Positions 34,227-53,885 of a stretch of 64,000 nt of DNA are shown piece after piece. The notes under the pieces are model-generated. The model ran no database searches and had not been told where the DNA came from. It was given only the letters and a program-made list of their open reading frames with translations. The stretch lies in the NCBI RefSeq assembly GCF_964340395.1, contig NC_135551.1, positions 4,615,463-4,679,462 of the forward strand, read 5' to 3'. A program made the translations under genes and the position numbers. This stretch comes from Glandiceps talaboti. Its lineage: Eukaryota; Hemichordata; Enteropneusta; Spengelidae. Positions within the stretch are counted from its first letter, which is position 1. Every line of letters starts with the position of its first letter.

Positions 34227-35661
34227 TAAAAATCATATGAGTGCAAAAATTAGGCTGCTTTCACAAAAAATTGTTAAAGGGGGAGTTGGGAGATGTGAGG
34301 GGTACTCAAAAAAAATATGCATAATGGGGGGGGGGGGGTATCTGAAAAAATAATGTGGGTCATGTTGCTATCAATTAAAAAATGATCATATGTATACTTC
34401 AAAAACACGAGCTAAAGGACAATGACATGTTTGACATTATTTTTTTAAAGGAAAAAAGTTCCCAAGTATCTCAGTACAAAGGGACAGAAACAGTAAGACG
34501 CGTTTTAATTTTTCAAAGAGAATGTTTTGGTAGACATTGTTTTACAGGTAGGGTACCTGGATGTAATGTGATCAGTATATACATATGTAAGAGTGCATGT
34601 ATTGTAAAAAAAAAATTATCTGCTATTTAAAATGGAAGGGGGGGGGGGGGGTACTTAAAAAAAAATTGGGGGTTTGACAAAAAACCTCCCTACCACCCCC
34701 CCACCCCCACAAGTATTTTGTGAAAGCAGCCTTATTTATTCAGAAAGTTATCAATGTTTCATGTAACAATTCTTTGACAAACTACTTTAATGAGTTCCTG
34801 TGTAACTACACATAACGCATGTGAAGTGTGAATGTGATGATTTACATGTAATGATGTAAATTTATCATACAAATGTTTGATAATAACTTTGGGTTGTGGT
34901 TACTGAGTCAGTTCAAATAATAATTACTTCACAGATCAGAGATGTTACAAACAAGGTCAAACATTAAACTACAGTTTCAAGTTTAGTTCCATTAAAATGA
35001 AAGGGCATGCACATTTTACATCATACTAGTTATATGACATACTAGTACCCAGTATTAAATTATAGACAGTGTGATGTTTACAATGAAGATTAAAGTTGAT
35101 TTTCGGCCTACATTGTACAATATAAAATTCAGCCGTTGGGGGCGCTCACATCGTCAAGGTGCCTACCCGCACACCGCATATAGCAGGTCTGATGTGTGAA
35201 GAGCGTTGGCACTTGTGTATCTGTGGTATATTTACATATTAAATTTCTCCATTTACAAAAATGTTACACATGTATGTGTTGTTGGTTTTTTTTGTACCGA
35301 GGTAGGGTTCTTTTCCAGCAGCGGCTGTGCCCCTCGTACGATCGTGAAGTGAACACAGACAAGTCATGAACAAACGTCCAGTCGATGCTCTTTTGTTTAA
35401 GTCTCCCAGTGCATCATGGGTAGTTACAAGGCCGTTATTGTACCAGAAATTTTAGTGGTTTTAGATGGTATTATGCCAATATTGACAGAAACTGTCTGTC
35501 TGTTGTTTAATAGATATAAAATAAAGCCAAATTCGTATCAATTTATTGCGTCATAGGCACAAAACTTGGAAGCGTGCAAGTATCAAACTACAGTACCCTC
35601 ACTGCACATAGAGTTTTAGAGATCACGTTATATAGTCTTATTTCTCCAATGTATGTGTTAT

Positions 35662-35692
<31 letters not shown>

Positions 35693-36082
35693 ACCTGGGT
35701 GACGCCGGGTTCCACGGCTCATCACGTCCGTGAGGAATTTTTGAAGGGGGACAGGTCGCCCGAGATGTGACCCGCTTACTTACGCGGGATGCGCTTGTTG
35801 ACGCGATCTTCCCCGCACCATAATACCAAAAAAAGTTATTATTTTGATGGCTAAGATATTCATGCCCGATTCCTAGAAAACTGAAAGAAATTGTGTATGC
35901 TTCGGTCACTCCATAGACTTTGATTTTTTATATTACAGATACATCCAGTTATTGACCAAGTATTCCCATTTGATCAACTTCCTGATGCATTTGCCAAACT
36001 AGAAGGGGGAGGAGCACGAGGGAAGACAGTGGTTGAGATTATCCAAGATATCCAAGATAAAGAACCTACTGATGATGAATAG
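28310..36082 (+). CDS. RTN4IP1: Reticulon-4-interacting protein 1, mitochondrial (NAD(P)H oxidoreductase)
   Basis: Zinc-free medium-chain dehydrogenase of the quinone-oxidoreductase type. The human protein (OPA10) is a mitochondrial NADPH oxidoreductase tied to CoQ synthesis and complex I. Eight exons: 28310-28580, 30947-31086, 31351-31544, 32006-32054, 32332-32468, 33187-33370, 33982-34074 and 35939-36082 (TAG). Phases agree; 403 residues against 396 in human. Residues 1-35 are basic and Ser-rich (RSRRFFS), a likely presequence. The GroES-like fold starts near [10 protein letters not shown]. The nucleotide-binding loop is [14 protein letters not shown] at 202-215. VALTAWAAI matches the human VALTAWSAI. 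The start ATG is preceded by CACAG, so a 5'UTR intron acceptor is possible. A frame continues upstream to 28265 without an ATG, and ATG28310 fits the human start best. Confidence 0.97.
28708..28830. repeat. (ATT)n-rich tract
   Basis: ATT trinucleotides mixed with TTTGTTTAT phrases in RTN4IP1 intron 1. Confidence 0.8.
28916..30414. mobile_element. 1.5-kb DNA transposon with CAGGGCTCGAAATTCG termini (non-autonomous)
   Basis: The left end CAGGGCTCGAAATTCG and the right end CGAATTTCGAGCCCTG are near-perfect inverted repeats. Both ends carry subterminal GGTAGCCCAGTTGGGCTAC palindromes and GGGCTACCAAATT phrases. A 5-bp direct repeat TCACT flanks it (28911-28915 and 30415-30419). No transposase frame was found. 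CAG...CTG ends recall hAT elements, but hATs make 8-bp duplications, so the superfamily is left open. It lies in RTN4IP1 intron 1. Confidence 0.65.
32020..32090 (+). repeat. Partial tandem duplication across RTN4IP1 exon 4 donor
   Basis: CTGGGTCTGGTGGTATTGGA plus TCATTT, coding part of the GSGGIGSF nucleotide-binding loop, recurs identically 44 bp downstream, just past the exon 4 donor GTAGGT at 32055. This is about 1.6 units of a repeat whose unit contains the 5' splice site. Confidence 0.9.
32593..32900 (+). mobile_element. Palindromic repeat family, copy 2
   Basis: Starts ACCATATACACAAACCAAGTT and contains ATGAGTCAAAACATTCCAAA, TATTTTGCTTCATTCAGCCA and TTGTGACCTAAGGGTTATCA, matching the 42.3-kb copy in order. 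It lies in RTN4IP1 intron 5. Confidence 0.6.
32960..33150 (+). mobile_element. Palindromic repeat family, copy 3 (partial)
   Basis: TTATTCTCCAATATTTTGCT...CCAAGGGGTTTTTTCACCAG...GACCCCTTAGGTCTC repeats the central hairpin of the family just 60 bp after copy 2, and ends about 35 bp before the acceptor of RTN4IP1 exon 6. Confidence 0.5.
34157..34224. repeat. (CA)n microsatellite with a CG-rich centre
   Basis: CA repeats interrupted by CGCGCGCG, in RTN4IP1 intron 7. Poly-G tracts follow at about 34325-34338 and 34639-34651. Confidence 0.9.
35100..35830. other. CpG-rich block in RTN4IP1 intron 7, nature unknown
   Basis: Unlike the surrounding AT-rich intron it contains many CpGs and short hairpins, for example CCCGCTTACTTACGCGGG at about 35770 and CACGGCTCATCACGTCCGTG at about 35714. 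A 79-residue minus-strand frame (35670-35909) crosses it, but I recognise no domain. It could be an old inserted element, a structured RNA or an intronic promoter. Confidence 0.35.
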
Positions 36083-36933
36083 ATAGCTGGATGGATGAAG
36101 AACGCCTGATTCCAACTATAATATAGCACATCGTCGAAAACCACGGCCTGTTTTACGGCAACATTTTAACGAGCCTCCCACAGGTTGTAGTGGTAGAAAT
36201 AATAACTCTGGTTTGCGAGAATGAATATAGCATGGAAGTATACTTCCTTGAATATAGCATGCAGTAATTGCTCCAGAGTGTCTGAATTTGATTTGATTGA
36301 CTATGTGAACGCTAGCAGCATGCACACAACTATTATTACCATACAGTTGACTTGGTAGACTGTCAAATATGATAATTTACAGTGACCACACAGAAAACAC
36401 AGAAACACTTTCACAGTGAGAGGTCAATCTCTGTCTTTATCCTTTTTGTCTTAAAGGCCTAATCTACATATGAATAGGGGTCGGATTAAGATGACGCTCA
36501 TTATGCTAGATGACTTTTGTGTTACACACTCATAGAGCTTGTAGTGCTTATGAAACTGCCATTTTAGAGAGTATTCCAGATTTTTTTATCGCTGTATTTT
36601 TGATAATAGTTGTGTCGTGGGGACTGTATGTGAGAGACAATGTTGGCTTGATACATGATAGGAAGTGTTGAGATGCTGACCCAGGATTGAAAATTTAAGC
36701 CCTTTAGCATGGAACCTTGTAGGCAGTCTCACTTAGCTTGATATCTCATTTCATTGAAATTGCATGCTCAAACTGTAATGTGTGAAACATAGCTGGGACC
36801 ATGGAATTCCATGCTGGGACTGTTTTCCTTGTCACATTTCCTTAGAATTGTACAGATCAGAGTGGTAGAAACTTGGACAAGATCAACTTGGAGTATTGTA
36901 GACAGAGGAACATGGAACATTTACGCTTAAAAA

Positions 36934-36939
36934 AATAAA
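36934..36939 (+). terminator. Polyadenylation signal of RTN4IP1
   Basis: AATAAA 850 bp after the RTN4IP1 stop, followed by TTTTTGAATTTTTAATTG. This is the best candidate for the end of that transcript. Confidence 0.5.
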
Positions 36940-36955
36940 GTTTTTGAATTTTTAA

Positions 36956-37495
36956 TTGTTTTAATGGCATATGTACCCTTTTTCAATTAGGGCTGAAATC
37001 TTCCTAGACTGACAGATCAACCATTGTGGACTTGGTCTAATTATTGAGTGTTTTGTAGTTTACATTAACGCTTTAATTCAGGCAAATCTCACCAATTCAC
37101 AAGGTTTTGTGAAAGCACTTTGGACATTTTCAAACTGTAGAATAGTCCGTACTGATGAGGTTCTGAATCTCTATTTTCAGTGGTGCTGATAGCAGTAATT
37201 TTTGGTAGGAGATAGGAATTCTATGAAATCAGATCTGTAGACATGTTATGCATTACAGTTATGATTGAATATTAATATATAGCACAAGGATCATTATGAC
37301 ATATAAAGAAAGTTGTAAAGTTTGCCAATCAGAGAGAATTGTGGAATATTCAGCTAACTGTGAATTAGCCAAATTCAATTATTTTGGTTCTGTAATTATT
37401 ACAGATGTCATGTCAGTAAGAATCATCAAAGTTAATTCTCTCACATTTGTCTTTCATACATGCTTGTTTGTAGGATTTTGTGAAGCTGTGTCCTT
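36956..37495. other. Intergenic, nothing recognised
   Basis: AT-rich sequence between the RTN4IP1 poly(A) signal and the (TATG)n tract at 37.5 kb; no gene or element seen. Confidence 0.5.
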
Positions 37496-37497
37496 GT

Positions 37498-37541
37498 TTG
37501 TGTGTGTGTATGTATGTATGTATGTATGTATGTATGTATGT
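37498..37541. repeat. (TG)n/(TATG)n microsatellite
   Basis: TG then TATG units directly abutting the CATCATCAT end of the LINE. Confidence 0.9.
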
Positions 37542-38726
37542 ATCATCATCATCATCATCATAAAAATTTATATAGCGCCAAATTCCAAAAAGTCAAAATT
37601 GTTCAAAGGCGCTAGATGGTGTTCAATTTACACAATGCTCGCATAAACATGTGATGTTTCAGTCGTTTTTTGAAGATTTCCAGGCTTGTGGACTGGCGTA
37701 TATCCTGTGGTAGGTCATTCCAAAGCTTTGGAGCACAGATTGTAAAGGCGCGACCACCATAGGTTTTGTTGTTAAATGTACGCTGGACTAACAGGCTTTT
37801 TTTAGCTGATCGAAGGGAGCGTTGTGGTTTATATTCCTCGATTAATTCTGAGATATATCCTGGGGCTTTATTGTTTTGAGCTTTGTAAGTCAGGAGAAGG
37901 ATCTTAAATTCAATCCTGAAGTGGACAGGCAACCAATGTAGGTCACGGAAAGTTGGTGTGATATGAGTAAATTTCTTTGACCGAGTGACTATTCTGGCAG
38001 CAGTGTTCTGAGTACGTTGAAGCAGAGCAATAAAATTATCAGGGAGACCATAAAGGAGTGCATTTCCATAATCCAGCTTGGCTGACAAGATAGCATGGAT
38101 AAGTGTTTGACAGGCTTTGTTTGTAATGTATTTTCTAATTGATCCAATTCGACGGAGATGGTTATAAATGGAATTGCATGTATTCTTGATATGGTGTGTC
38201 AGCATATGTGTGTTGTCGAAAGTAACTCCGATATTCTGTGCTGTCTTCACAACAGGTACAGATGCTGATCCAATTTTAAGATGGTCTACTGGATCAGGCA
38301 ATGTGTTGAATTTGGAGTGAATAAGGAGAATCTCTGTCTTTGAGTCATTTAGCTGTAACTTGTTTTCTGTCATCCATAGTTTTATGTCACTGATGCAGGT
38401 TTCTGTAGAGTAAATGGCTGTAGAAGCATCTGGATATGAAAAGGCGAGGTATACATTGTTATCATCAGCGTATTGATGAAACTGTAGGTTATGCTTGCGA
38501 ATGAGATTGCCCAGTGGAGAGATGTATATTGTAAACAAAAGAGGGCCCAACACTGATCCTTGTGGTACCCCACAGGCAAGGTCTGATGGTTTACTGTGGG
38601 TATTTCCAATTTTAACTGACTGGTAACGTTGTTGGGGATAGATCTCAAACCACTTTAAGGCCATACCAGTGATGCCAAGATTAGAAAGTCTGTTCAGTAA
38701 TATGTTATGGTCGATGGTATCAAAAT
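37542..38726 (-). mobile_element. L2-like LINE, 5' truncated, open reading frame kept
   Basis: The minus-strand frame from 38726 to the stop near 37612 starts FDTIDHNILLNRLSNLGITG, mid reverse transcriptase (the DLSAAFDTIDH block). It continues with GVPQGSVLGPLLFTIYI, the catalytic box YADDNNVY, and the L2/CR1-type C-terminus (HWLPVHFRIEFKILLLTYKA; GGRAFTICAPKLWNDLP). The 3' end is AGGCGCT...GGCGCTATATAAATTTTT then (ATG)n. The endonuclease and first RT blocks are missing. The frame is unbroken over about 370 codons, so the insertion is fairly young. (TATG)n lies on both sides. Confidence 0.85.
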
Positions 38727-38841
38727 GTATGTATGTATGTATGTATGTGTGTGTGTATGTGTATGTATGTATGTATGTATGTATGTATGTATGTGTGTGT
38801 ATGTATGTATGTATGTATGTGTATGTGTATGTGTATGTGTA
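38727..38841. repeat. (TATG)n/(TG)n microsatellite
   Basis: Tract on the 5' side of the truncated LINE; with 37498-37541 it brackets the element, so the insertion went into a pre-existing or expandable TATG tract. Confidence 0.9.
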
Positions 38842-39390
38842 TAGGGAAGGGTTAATATACTGATCAGATCCCACTTCTGATTTTATTAAGTGACAATGTG
38901 AGACTTGTCTAAATGAGACAAATCCTTTTGACTGAGGTTGTACCTTCAAGAAAGATACCCTGTTCTGGGAGTACTCCTCAATATACACCAGTGGAATAGA
39001 CAAACAATTTATTTCAATCGCCACGGTCTAAAACCATTGGATGGGGGGTGGGGGAGGAGGGAGGGGGAAGAGTTCTTTTTAATGCATATGATGATCTTCT
39101 ATATCTATGTCACCCAACATGCAATTATATTGTATTATTAAAAGGATATATAGGCAAGGTTGATATGCTTAGGAGATCCAGAAAAGTCACCATCAACCCC
39201 CACGCCCACCTCCATGTTTGTGGTTTGTGTTCACCATGCAAGGGGATGAGTGAGGGTGCCCTGTACCATCCAGCCAAACATTATTTGTTATAGACTTTTC
39301 CCTACACTTGCTGGAAATATGAGAAACTGGCTTAAAAAAGTTGAAACTGGCAGATGCAATGGGTAGTCTGTAAGGTATGCCATGACAGTG

Positions 39391-39455
39391 CGCCCTCACA
39401 TGTCGGCCAACCACTCTGGCGAGAGAGAGGAGGGCAGTGAGGGCAAAATGACACG
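39391..39455. repeat. GCGCCCTC hairpin module, copy 1
   Basis: GTCTGTAAGGTATGCCATGA leads into GCGCCCTCAC, and CAGTGAGGGC follows after about 45 bp. Closely related to 41930-42010. Confidence 0.45.
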
Positions 39456-39589
39456 ATGTCTCTTACAGTCTTATGCAATGTGTTGATGTAATGAAAAATC
39501 ATGCAGTCTTGACAAGGTAGTTTATAGACTTGCACTAACGTGTTATTCTAACAGAACACAACACACCAGTCAACTACAGTAATTGAAAG

Positions 39590-39595
39590 TTTATT
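39590..39595 (-). terminator. Possible polyadenylation signal of FAM76
   Basis: AATAAA on the minus strand, followed within 40 bases by a GU-rich stretch (GGTGTGTTGTGTTCTG), the arrangement expected at a cleavage site. It would give FAM76 a 3'UTR of about 5 kb. Confidence 0.4.
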
Positions 39596-39814
39596 TACAC
39601 AATAACAAACAACAGTCAATTGGTAAAACTGGGTAAAATTCATATTACAGTGAAAAAATAGAATTGAAATCTATAAGTCTACAACATTAAATTTGTTTAA
39701 AATCATTGGTCTTCCTATAACTGATTGAATATACCACTTAACTCAATTATCGATTTAATACAGTCAAGAACATACTTCAGTAGTTCTTTTACACAAAACA
39801 TGCTTCCATGATGA

Positions 39815-40085
39815 TAATCACCAAACTAGGGAGGCTTAATACCATCCCTTGATTATAGTCACCAAACCAAGGAGCCTTTCAATGATCGTAGTCACCAAAA
39901 CGGGGAGGCTTATTATCTGCCCATGATTAGTCACCGAACTGGGGATCCTTAATAATACCCACCTATGACCATAGTCACCAAACTAGGGAGGCTTAATACC
40001 TTCTAATGATAACAATCACCAAACTAGGTAGGATTAATACCCTGGTATGAATATAGTCACCAATCTAGGGAGGCTTAAACTATAT
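39815..40085. repeat. Degenerate about 45-bp repeats (CACCAAACTAGGGAGGCTTA)
   Basis: Six or so diverged copies of ATAGTCACCAAACTAGGGAG / GCTTAATACC in the probable FAM76 3'UTR. Confidence 0.7.
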
Positions 40086-40666
40086 GATGATGTATTCCTT
40101 ATATGGATAGTGTGATAAAATGTGTCCAAATAAATTAGAATGACGACTATCTTGAAATGAAATACCAAATCATGCACACTACTCTGTACTATTACAATAA
40201 ACATAACACATGCAATACTCTGACAAGAATAAATAGGTATACATTTAAAATAAAATTTCACTGAAAAAAAATAAGTAATTAAAAAAATTGATATTAGGTT
40301 CGTATACAACCAGCATCAGAAGTAGCCAAAATTTGGTCAAAACTGGATACATTGTTACATTTGAAATTTGTTTTTGTTTATGTACAAGTAGGCCCTTCAC
40401 AGCAGCTCTTGGACTTAATTGTCATACGACATGTACTTGAATTGGATGGTTTCATTCTCATACCTACCTATATAAATTCTACACTTCTTTGTAAAAAGAT
40501 AGAAACTCATTTTTTTAAATCATAACTGGAAATTGTTGTTACATTCATGCAATAGCAATAACAGAATTAATAGTAACACAAACTTAAAATAAAAACTTTT
40601 TTTTCTCGTGTAATTTTTTTGTACAGAAATTATGCACTTTGATTTGTTCAGAAATTATGCACTATA

Positions 40667-40818
40667 CCAAATCAATGCAATGGTATGCTATTGGCTAATA
40701 CCAAATACATGCAATGCTATTGGCTAATACCAAATCCATACAATGCTATTGGCTAATACCAAATCCATGCAATGCTATTGGCTAATACCAAATCCATGCA
40801 ATACTATTGGCTAATAAC
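40667..40818. repeat. 29-bp tandem repeat carrying CCAAT boxes, about 5 copies
   Basis: Unit GCTATTGGCTAATACCAAAT followed by CCATGCAAT. On the minus strand each unit reads TTAGCCAATAG, a CCAAT-box core. It lies in the probable FAM76 3'UTR. Confidence 0.85.
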
Positions 40819-41929
40819 TCATGTACACTTTAGCATTAAAAAGAATTTGAACTTGAAGAAAAGGACACAGCCCCTTGTGCAAATATGTATTTACCGTTAA
40901 AATCATTGCATATTGGAAGATTTAAACATTTCCAACGAATGAATTTATAAGCTAACACTGAAATAAAAGAAAAAGCATGACTTCTAAATCTTCACTGACC
41001 AGCCCCCCTCCCACCTATCAATCAGCTTACACCGACCCCCCCCCCCCATCTACATCTGATAACACTGTAATATAGGTCCAAGATAAATGCAATCTAGTCA
41101 TATTAGTTTATGCATTCTATACTCCAGTAATGATATCAATTATCAGTGAGCTGAACCATGGCAAGCACATTCTAGTTTAGGAGCTTCTCTGCTTAGACCA
41201 AGAAAATTGATAAACTACATACAAGTTCAGAGATAGATGTTTCCCTAGTAGTTACTATGTTCATGATTTCTCCTGTCATTTTCTTACACCTCCCGACAAA
41301 TCATGATGTCTTGTTTGGGTAACATTTCAGCAGATTTCTGTTGTCAGGCTTTGAAAATCTTAGTAAAGACACTTTGATATGGTATTCTTGCCTTTACAAT
41401 TTCATAAATACTAGTACTTTGCTAATGAGCATGCTGTCAATAGAGGGCGCTATTCATCAAAGCTGTCTTTCTATGAAAACTTTAAGTGTGTGGTGACATT
41501 GATAAAAACTGAAATCTTAATTCATTTCATCAACAAAAGCATTATTTAAGAACTATATTACAAAAAATGACTTCTGATGTTACATCCTCCAGTGAATTTA
41601 GGAATAATCTGAACATAATATATTTATCACATTAAAACTATTATCCAAAAAGTGTTTTTTTTTCTTAAATGCACAGAATTTACTGAAATATGAACTTATA
41701 CTGGTACCAATAAGACATTTGAAAACATGTCTCTATAAAACTGTCAATATGAAACAGGTATAATACTGAGGCTAGTAAAAACATATATTATGTTGGCTTT
41801 TTTTCATATAAATCTAAAAAGTCTAAAAACATATCAAAAGTGAACAGAAAAAATGTGTACTCTTGACAGAAAAGAACCTAAAATACAATAATTACACTAC
41901 TTGCATTCTCTGGCTGTGTACTGGACAGT

Positions 41930-42010
41930 CTGTAAGGTCCACTGTGACAGGGCGCCCTCACTGGCCAACCCTTCCTGGTGATGGCCAGTGAGGGCGGAAC
42001 GACAAGACGT
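41930..42010. repeat. GCGCCCTC hairpin module, copy 2
   Basis: GCGCCCTCACTGGCCA pairs with TGGCCAGTGAGGGCG around a 14-base loop, framed by GTCTGTAAGGTCCACTGTGA and GACGTGTCTTAGTC. The module repeats the layout at 39.39 kb. Confidence 0.5.
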
Positions 42011-42317
42011 GTCTTAGTCTATATACTGGACAGAAATGAACCTAAACACAATTATTACACGACTTACATTCCCTCATAAGTATCAAACTCACCAACTGTT
42101 CAATATCATGCTAAAAGTGGCACAAGCCGAGTTTGTAATATTTTTAGATAATACTCTGATGAAAATACTTGCCTAAAACATCGATTAAGCTATTGCTGAT
42201 GTTAATGTCAATGACTGCATTACATGTCTTCAATGGTATTAACAAAAACTTCTGATATTGATAACATGATTGTTGGGGATTGTATCATGACATTTTAGTA
42301 TATGTATACTAAATATC

Positions 42318-42645
42318 ATACCATGCACAAACCAAGTTGAACAAAAAATATGGAATATATACTCAGGATGTTCTACATCATGACATCACACGTCTATGTC
42401 ACTCATTCTGCTTTTTTTGCAATATGAGTCAAAACATTCAAATTACCATTACTTTCCTTGATTTTTCTTTGATATTACTGGCACTGGTAAAATTATGTTA
42501 TTCTCCAATATTTTTCTTCATTCTGCCAGGAAATACTCTTGACCTAAGGGTTGTCACCACTAGTGATTTGTAGTGACAAAGGCCCCTTAGGTCACTTATA
42601 TCTTCCTTGGCTGAATGAAGAAAATATTGGGGAATAACACCCAAA
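42318..42645 (+). mobile_element. Palindromic repeat family, copy 4 (best preserved)
   Basis: Starts ACCATGCACAAACCAAGTTG. From 42501 the arm TTATTCTCCAATATTTTTCT...TTGACCTAAGGG folds onto CCCCTTAGGTCAC...GAAAATATTGGGGAATAA, about 55-60 bp per arm with a short loop. There is no coding frame. It lies in the probable FAM76 3'UTR. Confidence 0.65.
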
Positions 42646-42649
42646 TATC

Positions 42650-44565
42650 ATCTTATTGTTAATATAGTATGACTGATTTATTTATCAATGAAAATTTCTG
42701 TTCACAGAGTCAAATTTTGGGGGGCATTTTTTGAATGTGAGTAAAAATTTACATTACTCAGTATAAAGCCAGTGACCATGAACATTCATTCTTGCAACTG
42801 GTCTGTTGGTTTGAGTTCTGTTCATTACAAGTGATGGTTAAGTATGCTTTGGTAAGTAGAATTAGAATGCTAAAAGGTTTATAAAAATACAATTCAGTAG
42901 ATCCTATCTGCATAATGTATAACTTAACTTGTGCCACTTTTAACTTGTGTTCCAGAAAGTCACTACTTTGACAAAGATGTTGGTAAGACTCAATTTTCTC
43001 CCAGGTTGTGGTCCCTATTCCATTAGATATTGTTTAACAATCACCAATTTATCATTCATATTGGTCTCTCCATAACATAACATAGATTTATGCCACAATT
43101 TGCATGTAAAAATACATCATAAACAGAGTTTACTGTTAGTGACACATGAAAGTTGCCAAATCAGAAGATACCAGATAATTATTGCAGTTCTTCCAACACT
43201 TTTAGTCGACCATACCAACAATAAACATTTTTGTATCGTGCAATATTAAGTGAGGATCCACTAATTTAGCAGGTCAATATTTACACAAATAACCCACTTT
43301 CAATTTTTCCAGGTGATGTTCTAACATGAACACCATGCATTCTCTCTATCTGCACAACAGTAGGTGAGTACCATTAAATACCGGAAGATACCCAACTCTG
43401 TTCACTTGTTTGTTTAAAATTAAATTCATTAAAATGACATGATATTTCATGCCTACTATGTCAAAAAAAGACAAAGAAAAATGACAAATATGGCAGTAAA
43501 ATATATTGAGTGTACTTGACTGAGTTTACCATACTATGATGATATATTGTTTGTTGTGGTTGTCTTGTAAAACACACATAAATGTTGAATGTCTTTTGTC
43601 CATAACAAGTTCAAATGTCAGGCAATAGAATTGGTAGTCAAGATTCAGGTACAGAATACTTAGGTTACAGCCTCCTCTCCTCACCTACAAACCGATGTGT
43701 TTGGAAACTTTTTGTGGTATAACTTAGAACTTAGTGTGGCCTGAGAAGTTACGCTGTATTGAACAAAGCTGATGTGAACACTTAGAAGACACCATGTCTA
43801 GTGCCAAAATGTTAGGAACTAATAAAGGCCATTTAAAATTCTACATAAGAGAACTTGTCTTGGCATTTACATGTACATGTGAAATAAGAGAACATTCAGT
43901 CTCGTTTTATTCTAGGTGTTGACTGTTTTACACAATGCCAAAATTGCCACAAGTTTGCACTACATGTATTCTCTTTCAGTTACCTCCAACTAGTCTACAT
44001 TTTGCATTTGTAACTGTTGGAATGAAGTGACTAACAAACAAACTGAGCAGTAGCCATCATGCTTTGCATTTCAAAGAGAAAATCACTGATGATCTGCCAT
44101 GTGTCAATCTCTCCTACTCTTAGCATTACAATCTTGACTGTCAAATCATCAAATACACCACAAGTAGGTCCGACAACAAAGTGCTAATTGTATTTAACAA
44201 CATTCATATTACAAGTTTCTTACAAAATGGGTCATGTAAGTACTGGCCCTAACATATACAGACAGACATTTGTCTGAAGTTGCTAGTCTCCACAATCTAA
44301 CTACAAGTATTCCAAAACTGTGTTACCTTGGCTCTATAGTATTGAAAAAAGACTGAAGAGTTGATATTAACAAGAACACACATTTTTTTGACTTTCATCA
44401 TTCACACATCTGACTGCTTACATGTACATTTGCCAAGCTTTGGAAGCTCTTTACCGTTTACTTACACCATTCATATGTACAGATATGGGACCAATGAAAC
44501 AGGAAGCCCAACTAGGTCACCTGACTACCACCTGACTATCACATGACCTGGCCAGTGTTGACTTG
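42650..44565 (-). other. Probable FAM76 3'UTR, no element recognised
   Basis: AT-rich sequence without coding potential after the FAM76 stop; nothing else recognised. Confidence 0.4.
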
Positions 44566-53326
<8,761 letters not shown>

Positions 53327-53409
53327 TTAAAATCATCAACAGTGTCTCATAAATAATGAGAATACATCAGTTATTTTCACTTCGACAAGTAAAATAGCCG
53401 GTACTAAAA

Positions 53410-53421
53410 TGCGCATGCGCA
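53410..53421. promoter_or_regulatory. NRF1-type palindrome (TGCGCATGCGCA), FAM76 promoter
   Basis: Perfect 12-bp NRF1 core 123 bp upstream of the FAM76 start codon, with GCATTGTGGGTA 25 bp further out. NRF1 sites in TATA-less promoters of housekeeping genes sit in this position. Motif only. Confidence 0.6.
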
Positions 53422-53734
53422 GCTTTCAAACGCATAGCATTGTGGGTATCAATAACACTGACCACCCTACTTGAGGGCGCTTCGCGACGGACTCATGCTC
53501 GCTAGCTACGTACAAAGAAATAACGCGACAACTAGTATAGACCACAGCACAGACAAGTCCTTACTTGTCACTTGTCTGTGTATAGGCATACATGGAAGGG
53601 AACCAGATTTGTTAGATACAACCATTGTACTTGTCATAATATCGTACACCCTGAACAGTATCAATCACCTGTGGGTGAACGTATTTTTGTAGCTGCATAC
53701 ATAATTCTCCAGTGCAGGCACTGGAGAGCGAGAT

Positions 53735-53885
53735 ATTCTTTATTGATTTATATCACTATTTGCTTCTTCTTTTTTTTTGCATTTGCTTGTTTTTATATGT
53801 ATTTTCTTGTTTTTTTATGTAAATTCCTGGTGTATTTCTTTTATATGGGCCTTGAGCCTGATCCAAACAATAAATAAAAAAGATA
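53735..53885 (+). mobile_element. LINE 3' tail (fragment)
   Basis: T-rich sequence ending TATGGGCCTTGAGCCTGATC followed by CAAACAATAAATAAA. It resembles the GGCCC...AATAAA ends of CR1/RTE-type LINEs such as the one at 16.9 kb. No coding frame remains. Confidence 0.35.

Noticed and set aside
35700-35740. Hammerhead-like GTGATGAG...GGAAC on the minus strand
   Set aside because: The core reads GTGATGAG rather than CTGATGAG and the helices do not close properly.
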